Shown here piece after piece: positions 45,908-53,719 of a DNA stretch of 64,000 bases. Within the stretch, counting starts at the first letter, position 1, and each line of letters opens with the position of its first letter. Below the pieces are notes generated by a model. The model worked only from the letters and a program-made list of their open reading frames with translations, was not told the DNA's origin and ran no database searches. The position numbers and the translations under genes were made by a program. This DNA is from Amycolatopsis viridis (GTDB taxonomy: Bacteria; Actinomycetota; Actinomycetes; Mycobacteriales; Pseudonocardiaceae): contig NZ_JAANOU010000001.1 of the NCBI RefSeq assembly GCF_011758765.1, forward strand, positions 4,402,001 through 4,466,000. The letters run 5' to 3'.

Positions 45908-47368
45908 ATGACCACCGTGCGGGCACTGCTGGAGATCCCGGAGCTGCGGCTGCGGCTGCGCACCGGCGCCGGGCGGCTCGGCTGCGCGGTCAGCCGGATC
46001 TACGTGACCGAGCTGCCCGACCCGAGCCGGTACGTCTCGGCGGGCGAAGTCGTCCTGACCGGGTTGCTGTGGTGGCGCGAACCGGGCGATGCGGAACCGT
46101 TCGTCGCCGCGCTCGACCGGGCCGGAGTCGCCGCGCTGGCCGCCTCCGGCGCGGACACCGGCGGCATCCCGCCGGACGTCGTGCAGGCGTGCACGCGGCA
46201 CCGCATCCCGCTGCTGGAGGTGCCGGCCGATCTGTCGTTCGCGGTGATCACCGAGCGGGTGGTGCTGGAGCTGGCCGCGGCGCGGGGCCGGGAGCCGAGC
46301 GCGGCCCGCAAGCGCTTGCTGGCCGCCGCGACCGAGGACATCTCGCTGCCGGCACTGATGCGGCAGGGCGCGGTCGAACTGGGCGCGCCGTGCTGGGTCC
46401 TGTCGGCCACGGGACGAGTCGTCGCGGGACCGGCGGATCCACCCGATGACCTCGCCGGGCAGGTCGAGCACGTCGTGCCCGGCCGCGACCTGACCGTCCA
46501 CGACGGGTGCGCGCTGATTCCCGTCGGCGGCAGCTTCGCGGTGCCGTGGCTGCTGGCGGTCGGCCACCCGGAACCGGGGGAGCTGGCCGGGGAGCTCGCC
46601 GATCTGGTGCGGCTGGCCCGGGCGCGGACGGACCAGGTGCGGCGCATGGCGGCCCGCCCGGCCGAACCGTTGCTGCACGCGCTGGCGGACGGTGGGCCGG
46701 TCACCGACGCCGTCGCCGCCGCCGGGTTGCCGGAGGACAGCGAGATCCGGGTGCTGCTCGCGCGGGCTCCCGACGACGGCCCGGACCTGGCGGCGGAGGT
46801 GCTGGCCGAGCTGCTCGCGGAGGCCCGGCCGGTGGTCGGCGTGGTCGGCGAGGACGCCTGCGCCCTGATCGCGGGCCCGGGCAACTGGATGCGCGTGGCG
46901 GCCGAGGGCCTGGCCCGGGCGGACCGGCTGATGTCGTGGTCAGGCTTCCGCCTGGGTTCCGGCGGCCCCGCGGGGGTGGACGGTCTGCACGGCGCGATGC
47001 AGGAAGCGCGGCACGCGGTCGAACTGGCGGCCCGCCGCGGTGGGCGGATCGAGCTGGTGGCGGGCGAGGACCTCGCGGTGCACCAGCTACTGGCCGCCGG
47101 TGCGCCGGACGAGCTGCGCCGCTCGGTGCGGGAGCGGGTGCTCGGGCCGCTGCTCGCCTACGACGCGGCGCAGGGCACGGACCTGGTGCACAGCGTGCGG
47201 GTCTACCTGGAGTGCTCTTCGTCGCCGACGGCGGCGGCGCGGGCGCTGCACGTCCACGTCAACACCCTGCGGTACCGCATCACCCGGGCCTCGGAGCTGC
47301 TCGGCGTGGACCTCAACGACTTCGTCACGCAGGTGGACGTCTACCTCGCACTGCAAGTTACCGTCTAG
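45908..47368 (+). CDS. pucR: PucR-family purine-catabolism regulator
   Basis: A 486-residue regulator. The N-terminal PucR domain (about 8-125) has VSAGEVVLTGLLWWRE and QACTRHRIPLLEVPADL. A central region follows, and the C-terminal HTH_30 is YLECSSSPTAAARALHVHVNTLRYRI (in part). PucR in Bacillus controls purine-catabolic genes including xanthine dehydrogenase, and this gene is divergent from xdh here. ATG 45908 is preceded by TACAAAT close upstream, so the leader is very short. Confidence 0.92.
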   Translation: MTTVRALLEIPELRLRLRTGAGRLGCAVSRIYVTELPDPSRYVSAGEVVLTGLLWWREPGDAEPFVAALDRAGVAALAASGADTGGIPPDVVQACTRHRIPLLEVPADLSFAVITERVVLELAAARGREPSAARKRLLAAATEDISLPALMRQGAVELGAPCWVLSATGRVVAGPADPPDDLAGQVEHVVPGRDLTVHDGCALIPVGGSFAVPWLLAVGHPEPGELAGELADLVRLARARTDQVRRMAARPAEPLLHALADGGPVTDAVAAAGLPEDSEIRVLLARAPDDGPDLAAEVLAELLAEARPVVGVVGEDACALIAGPGNWMRVAAEGLARADRLMSWSGFRLGSGGPAGVDGLHGAMQEARHAVELAARRGGRIELVAGEDLAVHQLLAAGAPDELRRSVRERVLGPLLAYDAAQGTDLVHSVRVYLECSSSPTAAARALHVHVNTLRYRITRASELLGVDLNDFVTQVDVYLALQVTV

Positions 47369-47381
47369 ACACATCAACTGG

Positions 47382-47387
47382 TAACGT
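47382..47387 (+). promoter_or_regulatory. Probable -10 box, leaderless hydrolase promoter
   Basis: TAACGT fits TANNNT and ends 7 nt before the ATG at 47395, so the hydrolase could be transcribed apart from pucR, which ends only 26 bp upstream. Confidence 0.45.
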
Positions 47388-47394
47388 CCGCGCG

Positions 47395-48198
47395 ATGGAG
47401 CGATTCGAGACGCCGGACGGCACGGTGCGCTGGACACGGTCCGGTGCGGGCTCGCCCGTGGTGCTGATGCACGGCACGCCGTTCTCCTCGTACGTCTGGC
47501 GTGATGTCGCGGCGGCACTGGCAGACCGGCACGAAGTGTTCGCCTGGGACATGCTGGGGTACGGGCAGTCCGAGAAACGGGCCGGTCAGGACGTGTCGCT
47601 GGGCACGCAGGCGAAGATCTTCACATCGCTGCTGGAGCACTGGGGCCTGGACGAACCGGCGGTGGTGGCGCACGACTTCGGCGGCGTGGTGTCGCTGCGC
47701 GCCCACCTGCTGCACGGCGCGCGGTACCGCCGGCTCGCGCTGGTGGACGCGGTGGCGATCGCACCCTGGGGCACGTCGTTCTTCCGGCTGGTGCGCGAGA
47801 ACGCCGCTGTCTTCGAGCGCCTGCCGGCACACCTGCACGAAGCGATCGTGCGCACCCAGACGGCGACGGCGTCCCGGCCGGGCCTGCGTGCGGAGGTGCT
47901 GGACCGGCTGGCGGAGCCGTGGCTCGGCGATGACGGCCAGGCCGCGTTCTACCGGCAGATGGCGCAGGCGGACCAGCGCTACACCGACGAGATCGAGCCC
48001 CTGCTGGGTTCACTGGACCTGCCGGTGCTGGTGTGCTGGGGCGAGGCGGACGAGTGGCTGCCCGTCGAGCGGGGCAAGGACCTCGCGTCCCGCATCCCGG
48101 GCGCACAGCTCCGGCTGCTGCCGGGCGCGGGTCACCTGGTGCAGGAGGACGCGCCGGCCGCCCTCACCGCCACCCTGCTGGACTTCCTCCCCGCCTGA
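47395..48198 (+). CDS. Alpha/beta hydrolase with Asp nucleophile (epoxide hydrolase/dehalogenase-like)
   Basis: A 267-residue hydrolase. The oxyanion loop is MHGTPFSSYVWRDV, close to the HGNPTSSYLWR of haloalkane dehalogenases. The nucleophile elbow is VAHDFGGVV, so the nucleophile is Asp. The acid lies in WGEADEWLP and the base His in GAGHLVQEDAP. The residue after Asp is Phe, not the halide-binding Trp, so true haloalkane dehalogenation is doubtful. An epoxide, lactone or purine-derived substrate is possible. It sits between pucR and aceB. Confidence 0.85.
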   Translation: MERFETPDGTVRWTRSGAGSPVVLMHGTPFSSYVWRDVAAALADRHEVFAWDMLGYGQSEKRAGQDVSLGTQAKIFTSLLEHWGLDEPAVVAHDFGGVVSLRAHLLHGARYRRLALVDAVAIAPWGTSFFRLVRENAAVFERLPAHLHEAIVRTQTATASRPGLRAEVLDRLAEPWLGDDGQAAFYRQMAQADQRYTDEIEPLLGSLDLPVLVCWGEADEWLPVERGKDLASRIPGAQLRLLPGAGHLVQEDAPAALTATLLDFLPA

Positions 48199-48206
48199 CC
48201 GGGCGT

Positions 48207-48243
48207 GAGCGTGGGACTCGCGATCGCCGCGAGTCCCACGCTC
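48207..48243. terminator. 16-bp hairpin between convergent hydrolase and aceB
   Basis: GAGCGTGGGACTCGCG and its exact complement flank a 5-nt loop (ATCGC). It lies 9 bp after the hydrolase stop and 11 bp before the aceB stop. There is no U-tract, but the symmetry suits a bidirectional actinobacterial terminator. Confidence 0.75.
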
Positions 48244-48253
48244 CCGGCCGGGG

Positions 48254-49828
48254 CTACTTGATCCGCTCGTAGGCGGGCAGGGTCAGGAAGTCGACGAACT
48301 CGTCGGCGAGCGCGACCTCCTCGAACACCTCGATCGCCGGGGTCAGCAGGTCGGCCGGGATCTGCCCGTCGAGCTCCTTGCGGACGTCGTCGAGCACCGA
48401 CCTGACCAGCTCGCGGGTGACCTTCTGGCCGTTGTCCAGCTCCGTGCCGTTCTGCACCCACTGCCAGATCTGCGACCGCGAGATCTCCGCGGTGGCGGCG
48501 TCCTCCATCAGGTTGTGGATGCCCGCCGCGCCGTTGCCGCCCAGCCACGAGGCGATGTAGCGGACGCCGACGTCGACCGCACCGCGCAGGCCGGCCTCGG
48601 TGGCGCTGCCCTCGGTGCTCGCCACGTCGAGCAGCTGGTCAGCGGTGACCGACACGTCCTCACGCAGCCGGTCGAGCTGGTTCGGCTTGTCGCCGAGGAC
48701 CTTGTCGAACTCCTCCTTGCACAGCTCGACCATGCCCGGGTGTGCGACCCACGAGCCGTCGAACCCGTCGTTCGCCTCGCGCGCCTTGTCGGCGTGCACC
48801 TTCTTGGAGGCGTTCTCGTTGACCTCGGGGTCCTTGCTCGGGATGAACGCCGCCATGCCGCCGATCGCGAACGCACCACGCTTGTGGCAGGTGCGCACCA
48901 GCAGCTCGGTGTAGGCCCGCATGAACGGCGCCGTCATGGTGACGCTGTTGCGGTCGGGCAGCACGAACTTCTCGCCGGCGTCCCGGAAGTACTTGATGAC
49001 GCTGAACAGGTAGTCCCAGCGGCCTGCGTTGAGGCCGGAGGCGTGCTCGCGCAGCTCGTAGAGGATCTCCTCCATCTCGAACGCGGCCGGGATGGTCTCG
49101 ATCAGCACGGTGGCGCGGATGGTGCCGTGCTCGATGCCCAGCTCCTTCTCGGCCCAGGAGAACACGTCGTTCCACAGGCGGGCCTCGAGGTGGCTTTCCA
49201 TCTTGGGCAGGTAGAAGTACGGGCCCTTGTCGTTGGCCAGCAGGGCGCGGACGTTGTGGAAGAAGTACAGGCCGAAGTCGACGAGCGCGCCGACGCCCTT
49301 GCGGCCGTCGAAGGTCAGGTTGTGCTCGTCGAGGTGCCAGCCGCGCGGGCGGACCAAGATCGTCGCCAGCGGGGCGTCCTTGCGCAGCTCGTAGTGCTTG
49401 CCGTTCGAGTCGAGCTCGATGGTGCCGCGGATCGCGTCGGACAGGTTGACCTGCCCGCCGACGACGTTGTGCCAGTGCGGGGTGTTGGCGTCCTCGAAGT
49501 CGGCCAGCCACACCTTCGCGCCCGAGTTGAGGGCGTTGATCGTCATCTTGCGCTCGGTCGGACCGGTGATCTCCACGCGCCGGTCGCGCAGGGCGGGAGG
49601 CGCCTCGGCGACCTTCCAGTCGCCCTCGCGGATCTCCTTGGTCTCGGGGAGGAAGTCCAGGCGCCCGGTGCGCTTGGCCTCCTCACGTCGCTTCGCGCGC
49701 GCGGCGAGCAGCTCGTCGCGGCGGGCCGCGAAGTTCGTGTGCAGCCCGGCCAGGAAGTCCAGCGCTTCCCGGGTCAGGATCTCGTCGCCTCGCTCGACGG
49801 CGCCGCCGAGCACCTGGACGTCAGCCAT
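48254..49828 (-). CDS. aceB: Malate synthase A
   Basis: A 524-residue malate synthase joining glyoxylate and acetyl-CoA to malate. Length and motifs fit isoform A: GPTERKMTINALNSGAKVWLADFEDANTP (in part), ILVRPRGWHLDEHN, LPKMESHLEA and a C-terminal catalytic domain with GSWVAHPGM. ATG 49828 (MADVQVLGG) is chosen over a longer frame. No isocitrate lyase gene is nearby, so its glyoxylate probably comes from purine ring breakdown. It is divergent from an IclR regulator. Confidence 0.96.
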   Translation of the reverse strand: MADVQVLGGAVERGDEILTREALDFLAGLHTNFAARRDELLAARAKRREEAKRTGRLDFLPETKEIREGDWKVAEAPPALRDRRVEITGPTERKMTINALNSGAKVWLADFEDANTPHWHNVVGGQVNLSDAIRGTIELDSNGKHYELRKDAPLATILVRPRGWHLDEHNLTFDGRKGVGALVDFGLYFFHNVRALLANDKGPYFYLPKMESHLEARLWNDVFSWAEKELGIEHGTIRATVLIETIPAAFEMEEILYELREHASGLNAGRWDYLFSVIKYFRDAGEKFVLPDRNSVTMTAPFMRAYTELLVRTCHKRGAFAIGGMAAFIPSKDPEVNENASKKVHADKAREANDGFDGSWVAHPGMVELCKEEFDKVLGDKPNQLDRLREDVSVTADQLLDVASTEGSATEAGLRGAVDVGVRYIASWLGGNGAAGIHNLMEDAATAEISRSQIWQWVQNGTELDNGQKVTRELVRSVLDDVRKELDGQIPADLLTPAIEVFEEVALADEFVDFLTLPAYERIK

Positions 49829-49874
49829 GCGGAACACTCCCAGAAGGACTTGCGGTTTGGTTTTTACATCCCGG

Positions 49875-49903
49875 ACTATAGTTTCTGCATAGCGGAAGCT
49901 CAA
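49875..49903 (-). promoter_or_regulatory. aceB promoter with IclR-type operator in its spacer
   Basis: On the minus strand TTGAGC (49898-49903), a 17-bp spacer and TATAGT (49875-49880) form a good promoter. The spacer contains TTCTGC-ATA-GCGGAA (49883-49897), a 6-bp inverted repeat with one mismatch, like the TTCCGC/GCGGAA sites of IclR-family repressors. ACTATAGT is itself a palindrome, so TATAGT also reads forward (49877-49882) as a -10 for the iclR gene. Confidence 0.7.
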
Positions 49904-49917
49904 TGTGAGGAGACGCG

Positions 49918-50694
49918 GTGGCCGAAGAGAAGGTGGGACGAGACGGCGGGGTCGGTGGGGTCCAGTCGCTGCGCCGCGCGTTCGAACTGCTCGAGCGGCT
50001 GGCCGACACCGGCGGCGAGGCCAGCCTGTCCGAGCTCGCGGCCAGCTCCGGCCTGCCGATGCCGACGATCCACCGCCTGATCCGCACGCTCGTGCAGCTC
50101 GGCTACGTGCGGCAGAACACCAACCGGAGGTACGCGCTCGGCGCCCGGCTCATCCGCCTGGGTGAGAACGCGAGCATGCAGTTCGGCGCCTGGGCGCGCC
50201 CGCTGCTGGCCGAACTGGTCGAAGTGACCGGCGAGACGGCCAACCTGGCGGTCCTGGAGCGCGACGAGGTGGTGTACGTGTCGCAGGTGCCGTCGAAGCA
50301 CTCGATGCGGATGTTCACCGAGGTCGGGCGGCGCGTCCTGCCGCACGGCACCGGGGTCGGGAAGGCGATCCTGTCGCAGCTGCCCACCGAGGAGGTGCGG
50401 GCGCTGCTGAGCCGCACCGGGATGCCCGCCTACACCGACCACACCTTCACCGATCCGGATGCGCTGCTAGCCCACCTGGCGCAGGTGGCGGCGCAGGGTT
50501 ACGCCGTCGACGAGAGCGAGCAGGAGCTGGGGGTGCGGTGTGTCGCCGTTCCGCTGACCGGCACCCCGGCCCCGGCGGCGGTCTCGGTGTCCGGCCCGTC
50601 CGGCCGGTTGACGCTGGATGCGGTCTCGCGGATCGCCCCGCTGGTGCAAGCCACCGCGGCAACGTTGTCGACCTACCTGGAGGAGAGCGCCTGA
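49918..50694 (+). CDS. IclR-family transcriptional regulator (AllR/GclR-like)
   Basis: A 258-residue regulator. The winged HTH is SLSELAASSGLPMPTIHRLIRTL (in part) with YVRQNTNRRYALG as wing; the effector domain has the HGTGVGKAILSQLP and DESEQELGVRCVAVPL motifs. In Streptomyces the IclR protein AllR represses allantoin genes and a malate synthase gene; divergence from aceB here fits the same logic. GTG 49918 has GAGGAG 6 nt upstream. The effector may be glyoxylate or allantoate. Confidence 0.92.
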   Translation: MAEEKVGRDGGVGGVQSLRRAFELLERLADTGGEASLSELAASSGLPMPTIHRLIRTLVQLGYVRQNTNRRYALGARLIRLGENASMQFGAWARPLLAELVEVTGETANLAVLERDEVVYVSQVPSKHSMRMFTEVGRRVLPHGTGVGKAILSQLPTEEVRALLSRTGMPAYTDHTFTDPDALLAHLAQVAAQGYAVDESEQELGVRCVAVPLTGTPAPAAVSVSGPSGRLTLDAVSRIAPLVQATAATLSTYLEESA

Positions 50695-50716
50695 ACCGCC
50701 ACCCGCCGGTGAACCG

Positions 50717-50904
50717 CCAACACGCCGCCCCCAGCGGCCAACACACCGCCCCCACCGGCCAACACGCCGCCACCAGCGGCGAACACGGCGCCCGGACCAG
50801 CCAACACACCGGGGCGCGGCGTGTTTGCCGCTTCGGGCAGCGTGTTTGCCGCTCCGGGCGGTGAGTTGGTCAGTCCGGGCGGTGAGTTGGCCGGTCCGGG
50901 TGGG
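50717..50904. repeat. Tandem 21-bp repeats with central inversion
   Basis: Five units begin CCAACAC (or CGAACAC) at 50717, 50738, 50759, 50780 and 50801, exactly 21 bp apart. The sequence then inverts and four units begin GTGTTTG or GAGTTGG at 50821, 50842, 50863 and 50884, again 21 bp apart. The inverted units match the complements of the first set at about 16 of 21 bases. A degenerate extra unit may start at 50696. The array fills the gap between iclR and ftsY. Confidence 0.85.
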
Positions 50905-50907
50905 GGC

Positions 50908-50947
50908 AAAAAGAAGCGCGCCGTCCTCCCCTGCGGCGCGCCTTTTT
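50908..50947. terminator. Bidirectional intrinsic terminator between iclR and ftsY
   Basis: AAAAAG, stem GCGCGCC (50916-50922), a 12-nt loop, stem GGCGCGC (50935-50941) and CTTTTT. Both strands end in a T-tract, so it can stop the iclR transcript and the opposing ftsY transcript. Confidence 0.9.
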
Positions 50948-51016
50948 CACTCTGGCGCGCCCGGGGCCGGCTTGTACAGCGTTATCCGACGTCGTCACCC
51001 GAACGAGTGACGGTGC

Positions 51017-52423
51017 TCATCCCAGCAAGGCGTCGACGAAGGCGGCCGGCTCGAAGGGCGCCAGGTCGTCCGGCCCTTCGCCCAGTCCGACGAGCTTGAC
51101 GGGCACGCCGAGCTCGCGCTGGACCTGGAACACGATGCCGCCCTTGGCGGTCCCGTCGAGCTTGGTCAGCACGATGCCGGTGACGTCCACGACCTCGCGG
51201 AACACCCGGGCCTGCATCAGGCCGTTCTGACCGGTCGTCGCGTCCAGGACGAGCAGCACCTCGTCCACCTTGGCCTGCTTCTCCACCACCCGCTTGACCT
51301 TGCCGAGCTCGTCCATCAGGCCGGTCTTGGTGTGCAGCCGCCCGGCCGTGTCGATCAGCACCGCGTCGACCCCGGCGGTCACGCCGCGCTTGACCGCGTC
51401 GAACGCCACCGATGCCGGGTCGGCGCCCTCCTTGCCGCGCACCACCTCGGCCCCGACCCGCTCCGACCAGGTCTGCAACTGGTCGGCGGCCGCGGCGCGG
51501 AAGGTGTCCGCCGCGCCGAGCAGGACCTCACTGCCCTGCGCGACCAGCACTCGCGCGAGCTTGCCGGTGGTGGTGGTCTTGCCGGTGCCGTTCACACCCG
51601 CGACCAGGACGACCGCCGGCTGCTTGGCGCCGTCCACGGTGTGCGCCAGCGCGCGCACCGAGCGGTCCCAGCCCGGGTGCAGCGCATCGGTCAGCACCGT
51701 CTTGAGCACGGTCCGCGCCTCCGCCGAGGTCCGCACGGCACGCGCGGTCAGCTCGGTGCGCAGCTTCTCCACGATCTCGGTGGTGGTGGCCGCTCCGAGG
51801 TCCGCCATCAGCAGCGTGTCCTCGACGTCCTGCCACGAGTCCTCGTCGAGGTCACCGGCGCCGAGCAGGCCGAGCAGGCTCTGCCCGAACATCGACCGCG
51901 ACTTCGACAACCGGCCGCGCAGCCGCTCGATCCGCCCGCCGACCGGCTCCGGCTCCTCGACCGCGACGGCCGACGGCTCGGGTTCCCGGGCGGCCGGGAC
52001 CTGCGGCGCCTCGGTGACCGGCGGCGCAGCCGGGGTCTCGGGCGCGGGCGGCACCGACGGGACTTCGATGTCCGGCGGTGCGGCTTCGGCCTCCGGCAGG
52101 CCCACGTCGACGATGCCGCGGCGGGGCGCGTCACGGGGCACGGACGCGTCGTCGCCGACACCGGGCTGCCCGTCGACCTCGGTGCGCTCGCCCGCGGGGT
52201 GCTCGGGTGGTTCGACCGTCTCCGTCTGCTGCCCGCCAGGCGCCAGGGCAATACCGCCACCGGCCTGGTAGCCCCCGCCTCTCGGCGGCTTCGTCTCGCG
52301 CTCGGCCTCGGCCTCGGTCAGGCTGATCTTCCGCCGGCGGGCGACGACCAGACCGCTGATGAGGAGGATCGCCAGCAGGACGACGACCACCAGAATGATC
52401 CAGAACCAGAGGTTTTCCGCCAC
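51017..52423 (-). CDS. ftsY: Signal recognition particle receptor FtsY
   Basis: A 468-residue SRP receptor. It begins with a true membrane anchor (LWFWIILVVVVLLAILLISGLVVA), then an acidic Pro/Glu/Ala-rich linker (about 50-175). The NG domain has GVNGTGKTTTTGKLA (G1), DTAGRLHTKTGL (G3) and TKLDGTAKGG (G4). It receives SRP-ribosome complexes from Ffh. The GTG at 52423 is preceded by GAGGA. It precedes smc in the mycobacterial order, but here about 10.6 kb of other genes separates them. Confidence 0.96.
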   Translation of the reverse strand: MAENLWFWIILVVVVLLAILLISGLVVARRRKISLTEAEAERETKPPRGGGYQAGGGIALAPGGQQTETVEPPEHPAGERTEVDGQPGVGDDASVPRDAPRRGIVDVGLPEAEAAPPDIEVPSVPPAPETPAAPPVTEAPQVPAAREPEPSAVAVEEPEPVGGRIERLRGRLSKSRSMFGQSLLGLLGAGDLDEDSWQDVEDTLLMADLGAATTTEIVEKLRTELTARAVRTSAEARTVLKTVLTDALHPGWDRSVRALAHTVDGAKQPAVVLVAGVNGTGKTTTTGKLARVLVAQGSEVLLGAADTFRAAAADQLQTWSERVGAEVVRGKEGADPASVAFDAVKRGVTAGVDAVLIDTAGRLHTKTGLMDELGKVKRVVEKQAKVDEVLLVLDATTGQNGLMQARVFREVVDVTGIVLTKLDGTAKGGIVFQVQRELGVPVKLVGLGEGPDDLAPFEPAAFVDALLG

Positions 52424-52503
52424 GTCGTCATCCTCGCATCCGGCGACCGGCCGGGCAGGGCACCCCTCACAGACTCGGCTGGGACAAGAAATCACCGGAT
52501 GTC

Positions 52504-52535
52504 TTGCGTTCCCGTCAAAAGTGGACTAGACCACT
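52504..52535 (+). promoter_or_regulatory. DasR-type dre operator in the anmK promoter
   Basis: AGTGGACTAGACCACT at 52520-52535 differs at one base from the DasR-responsive element consensus A(G/C)TGGTCTAGACCA(G/C)T known in Streptomyces. It overlaps TAGACC (52527-52532), a weak -10 placed 17 bp after TTGCGT (52504-52509), and ends 5 bp before the anmK start. DasR releases DNA on binding glucosamine-6-phosphate, so amino-sugar supply should induce this operon. Confidence 0.78.
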
Positions 52536-52540
52536 CGGTC

Positions 52541-53719
52541 ATGCGCGTCGTCGGGCTGATCTCCGGCACGTCGGTCGACGGGATCGACGTGGCGGTCGCC
52601 GAGCTGGACGTGACCGGCGACGAGGTCGTGCTCGTCCCGCTCGGGCACTCCTCGCTCCCCTACCCGGACGACCTGCGGCGCGACCTGCTCGCCGCGCTGC
52701 CGCCGGCCGCGGCCACGGTGGAGCAGGTGACCCGGCTGGACACCCGGGTCGGGCAGGCGTTCGCCGAGGCCGCCGCCACGATGTCCGCCGGAGCCGACCT
52801 GGTCGCCTCGCTCGGCCAGACCGTGTTCCACTGGGTAGAAGACGGTCGCGCTCGCGGCTCCCTGCAACTGGGACAGCCGGCCTGGATCGCCGAGCGCACC
52901 GGGCTGCCGGTGGTCGCCGACCTGCGTGTCCGCGACGTCGCCGCGGGCGGGCACGGCGCTCCGCTGGCGAGCACCCTGGACGCGCTGTGGCTGCGGGACC
53001 TGGCGCCGGCGGTCGCGCTGAACCTCGGTGGCATCGCCAACGTCACCGTGGTGCGACCGGACGGGGTGCTGGCCTTCGACACCGGCCCGGCCAACGCGCT
53101 GCTGGACCTGGCGGCGCACGACGTCACCGGCGGCGCCCGGAGCAGCGACCTCGACGGTGCGATCGCCGCCCGTGGCCGGGTCCACCCCGAGCTGCTGGAC
53201 CGCCTGCTCGCCGAGCCCTACTACGCGGCGCCGCCACCGAAGTCGACCGGCAAGGAGCTGTTCCACGCCGGTTACCTGCGCGCCGCGACCGCCGGCCTCG
53301 ACGTGGCGGACGAGGACCTGCTCGCCACCCTCACCGAGCTGACCGCCGTCACCGTCGCGCGCGCCTGCGCCGGGGCCACCACGGTGATCGCCTCCGGCGG
53401 CGGCACGGACAACCCGTCGCTGATGCGCGCACTCGCCCGCCACCTGCCCGGCACCCGGCTGGCGACCAGCGACGAGTTCGGCCTGCCGCGCTCGGCGAAG
53501 GAGGCGTACCTGACCGCGCTGCTCGGCTGGCTCACCTGGCACGGCATCCCGGCGAACCTGCCGGCCGCGACCGGCGCCCGCGGGCCGCGCCTGCTCGGCA
53601 GCATCACCCCCGGCGCACACCCGCTCTCGATGCCCGCTCCCCATCCGGCGACCGTCACCCGTCTGCGGGTAGCGGCTGCCCCGGCCCAACCGATAGGAGT
53701 GCCAGATGCACCCAGTTGA
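52541..53719 (+). CDS. anmK: Anhydro-N-acetylmuramic acid kinase
   Basis: A 392-residue kinase that converts anhydro-MurNAc to MurNAc-6-phosphate with ring cleavage, an entry step of cell-wall recycling. Conserved blocks: LISGTSVDGIDVAVAEL, SLGQTVFHW, GRARGSLQLGQPAWIA, LNLGGIANVTVV, FDTGPANALLDLAA and VIASGGGTDNPSLM. ATG 52541 is fixed by the dre site just upstream. Its 3' end overlaps a symporter gene by 14 bp, implying a shared transcript. Confidence 0.95.
   Translation: MRVVGLISGTSVDGIDVAVAELDVTGDEVVLVPLGHSSLPYPDDLRRDLLAALPPAAATVEQVTRLDTRVGQAFAEAAATMSAGADLVASLGQTVFHWVEDGRARGSLQLGQPAWIAERTGLPVVADLRVRDVAAGGHGAPLASTLDALWLRDLAPAVALNLGGIANVTVVRPDGVLAFDTGPANALLDLAAHDVTGGARSSDLDGAIAARGRVHPELLDRLLAEPYYAAPPPKSTGKELFHAGYLRAATAGLDVADEDLLATLTELTAVTVARACAGATTVIASGGGTDNPSLMRALARHLPGTRLATSDEFGLPRSAKEAYLTALLGWLTWHGIPANLPAATGARGPRLLGSITPGAHPLSMPAPHPATVTRLRVAAAPAQPIGVPDAPS

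Noticed and set aside
47395-48198. Naming the hydrolase a haloalkane dehalogenase
   Set aside because: The halide-stabilising Trp after the nucleophile is Phe, so the specific activity is not supported.
50673-51099. Small proteins with 7-residue repeats read from the 21-bp array on either strand
   Set aside because: Every frame gives repeats because the unit length is divisible by three, and none has an RBS or extends beyond the array sensibly. The DNA repeat is the better explanation.
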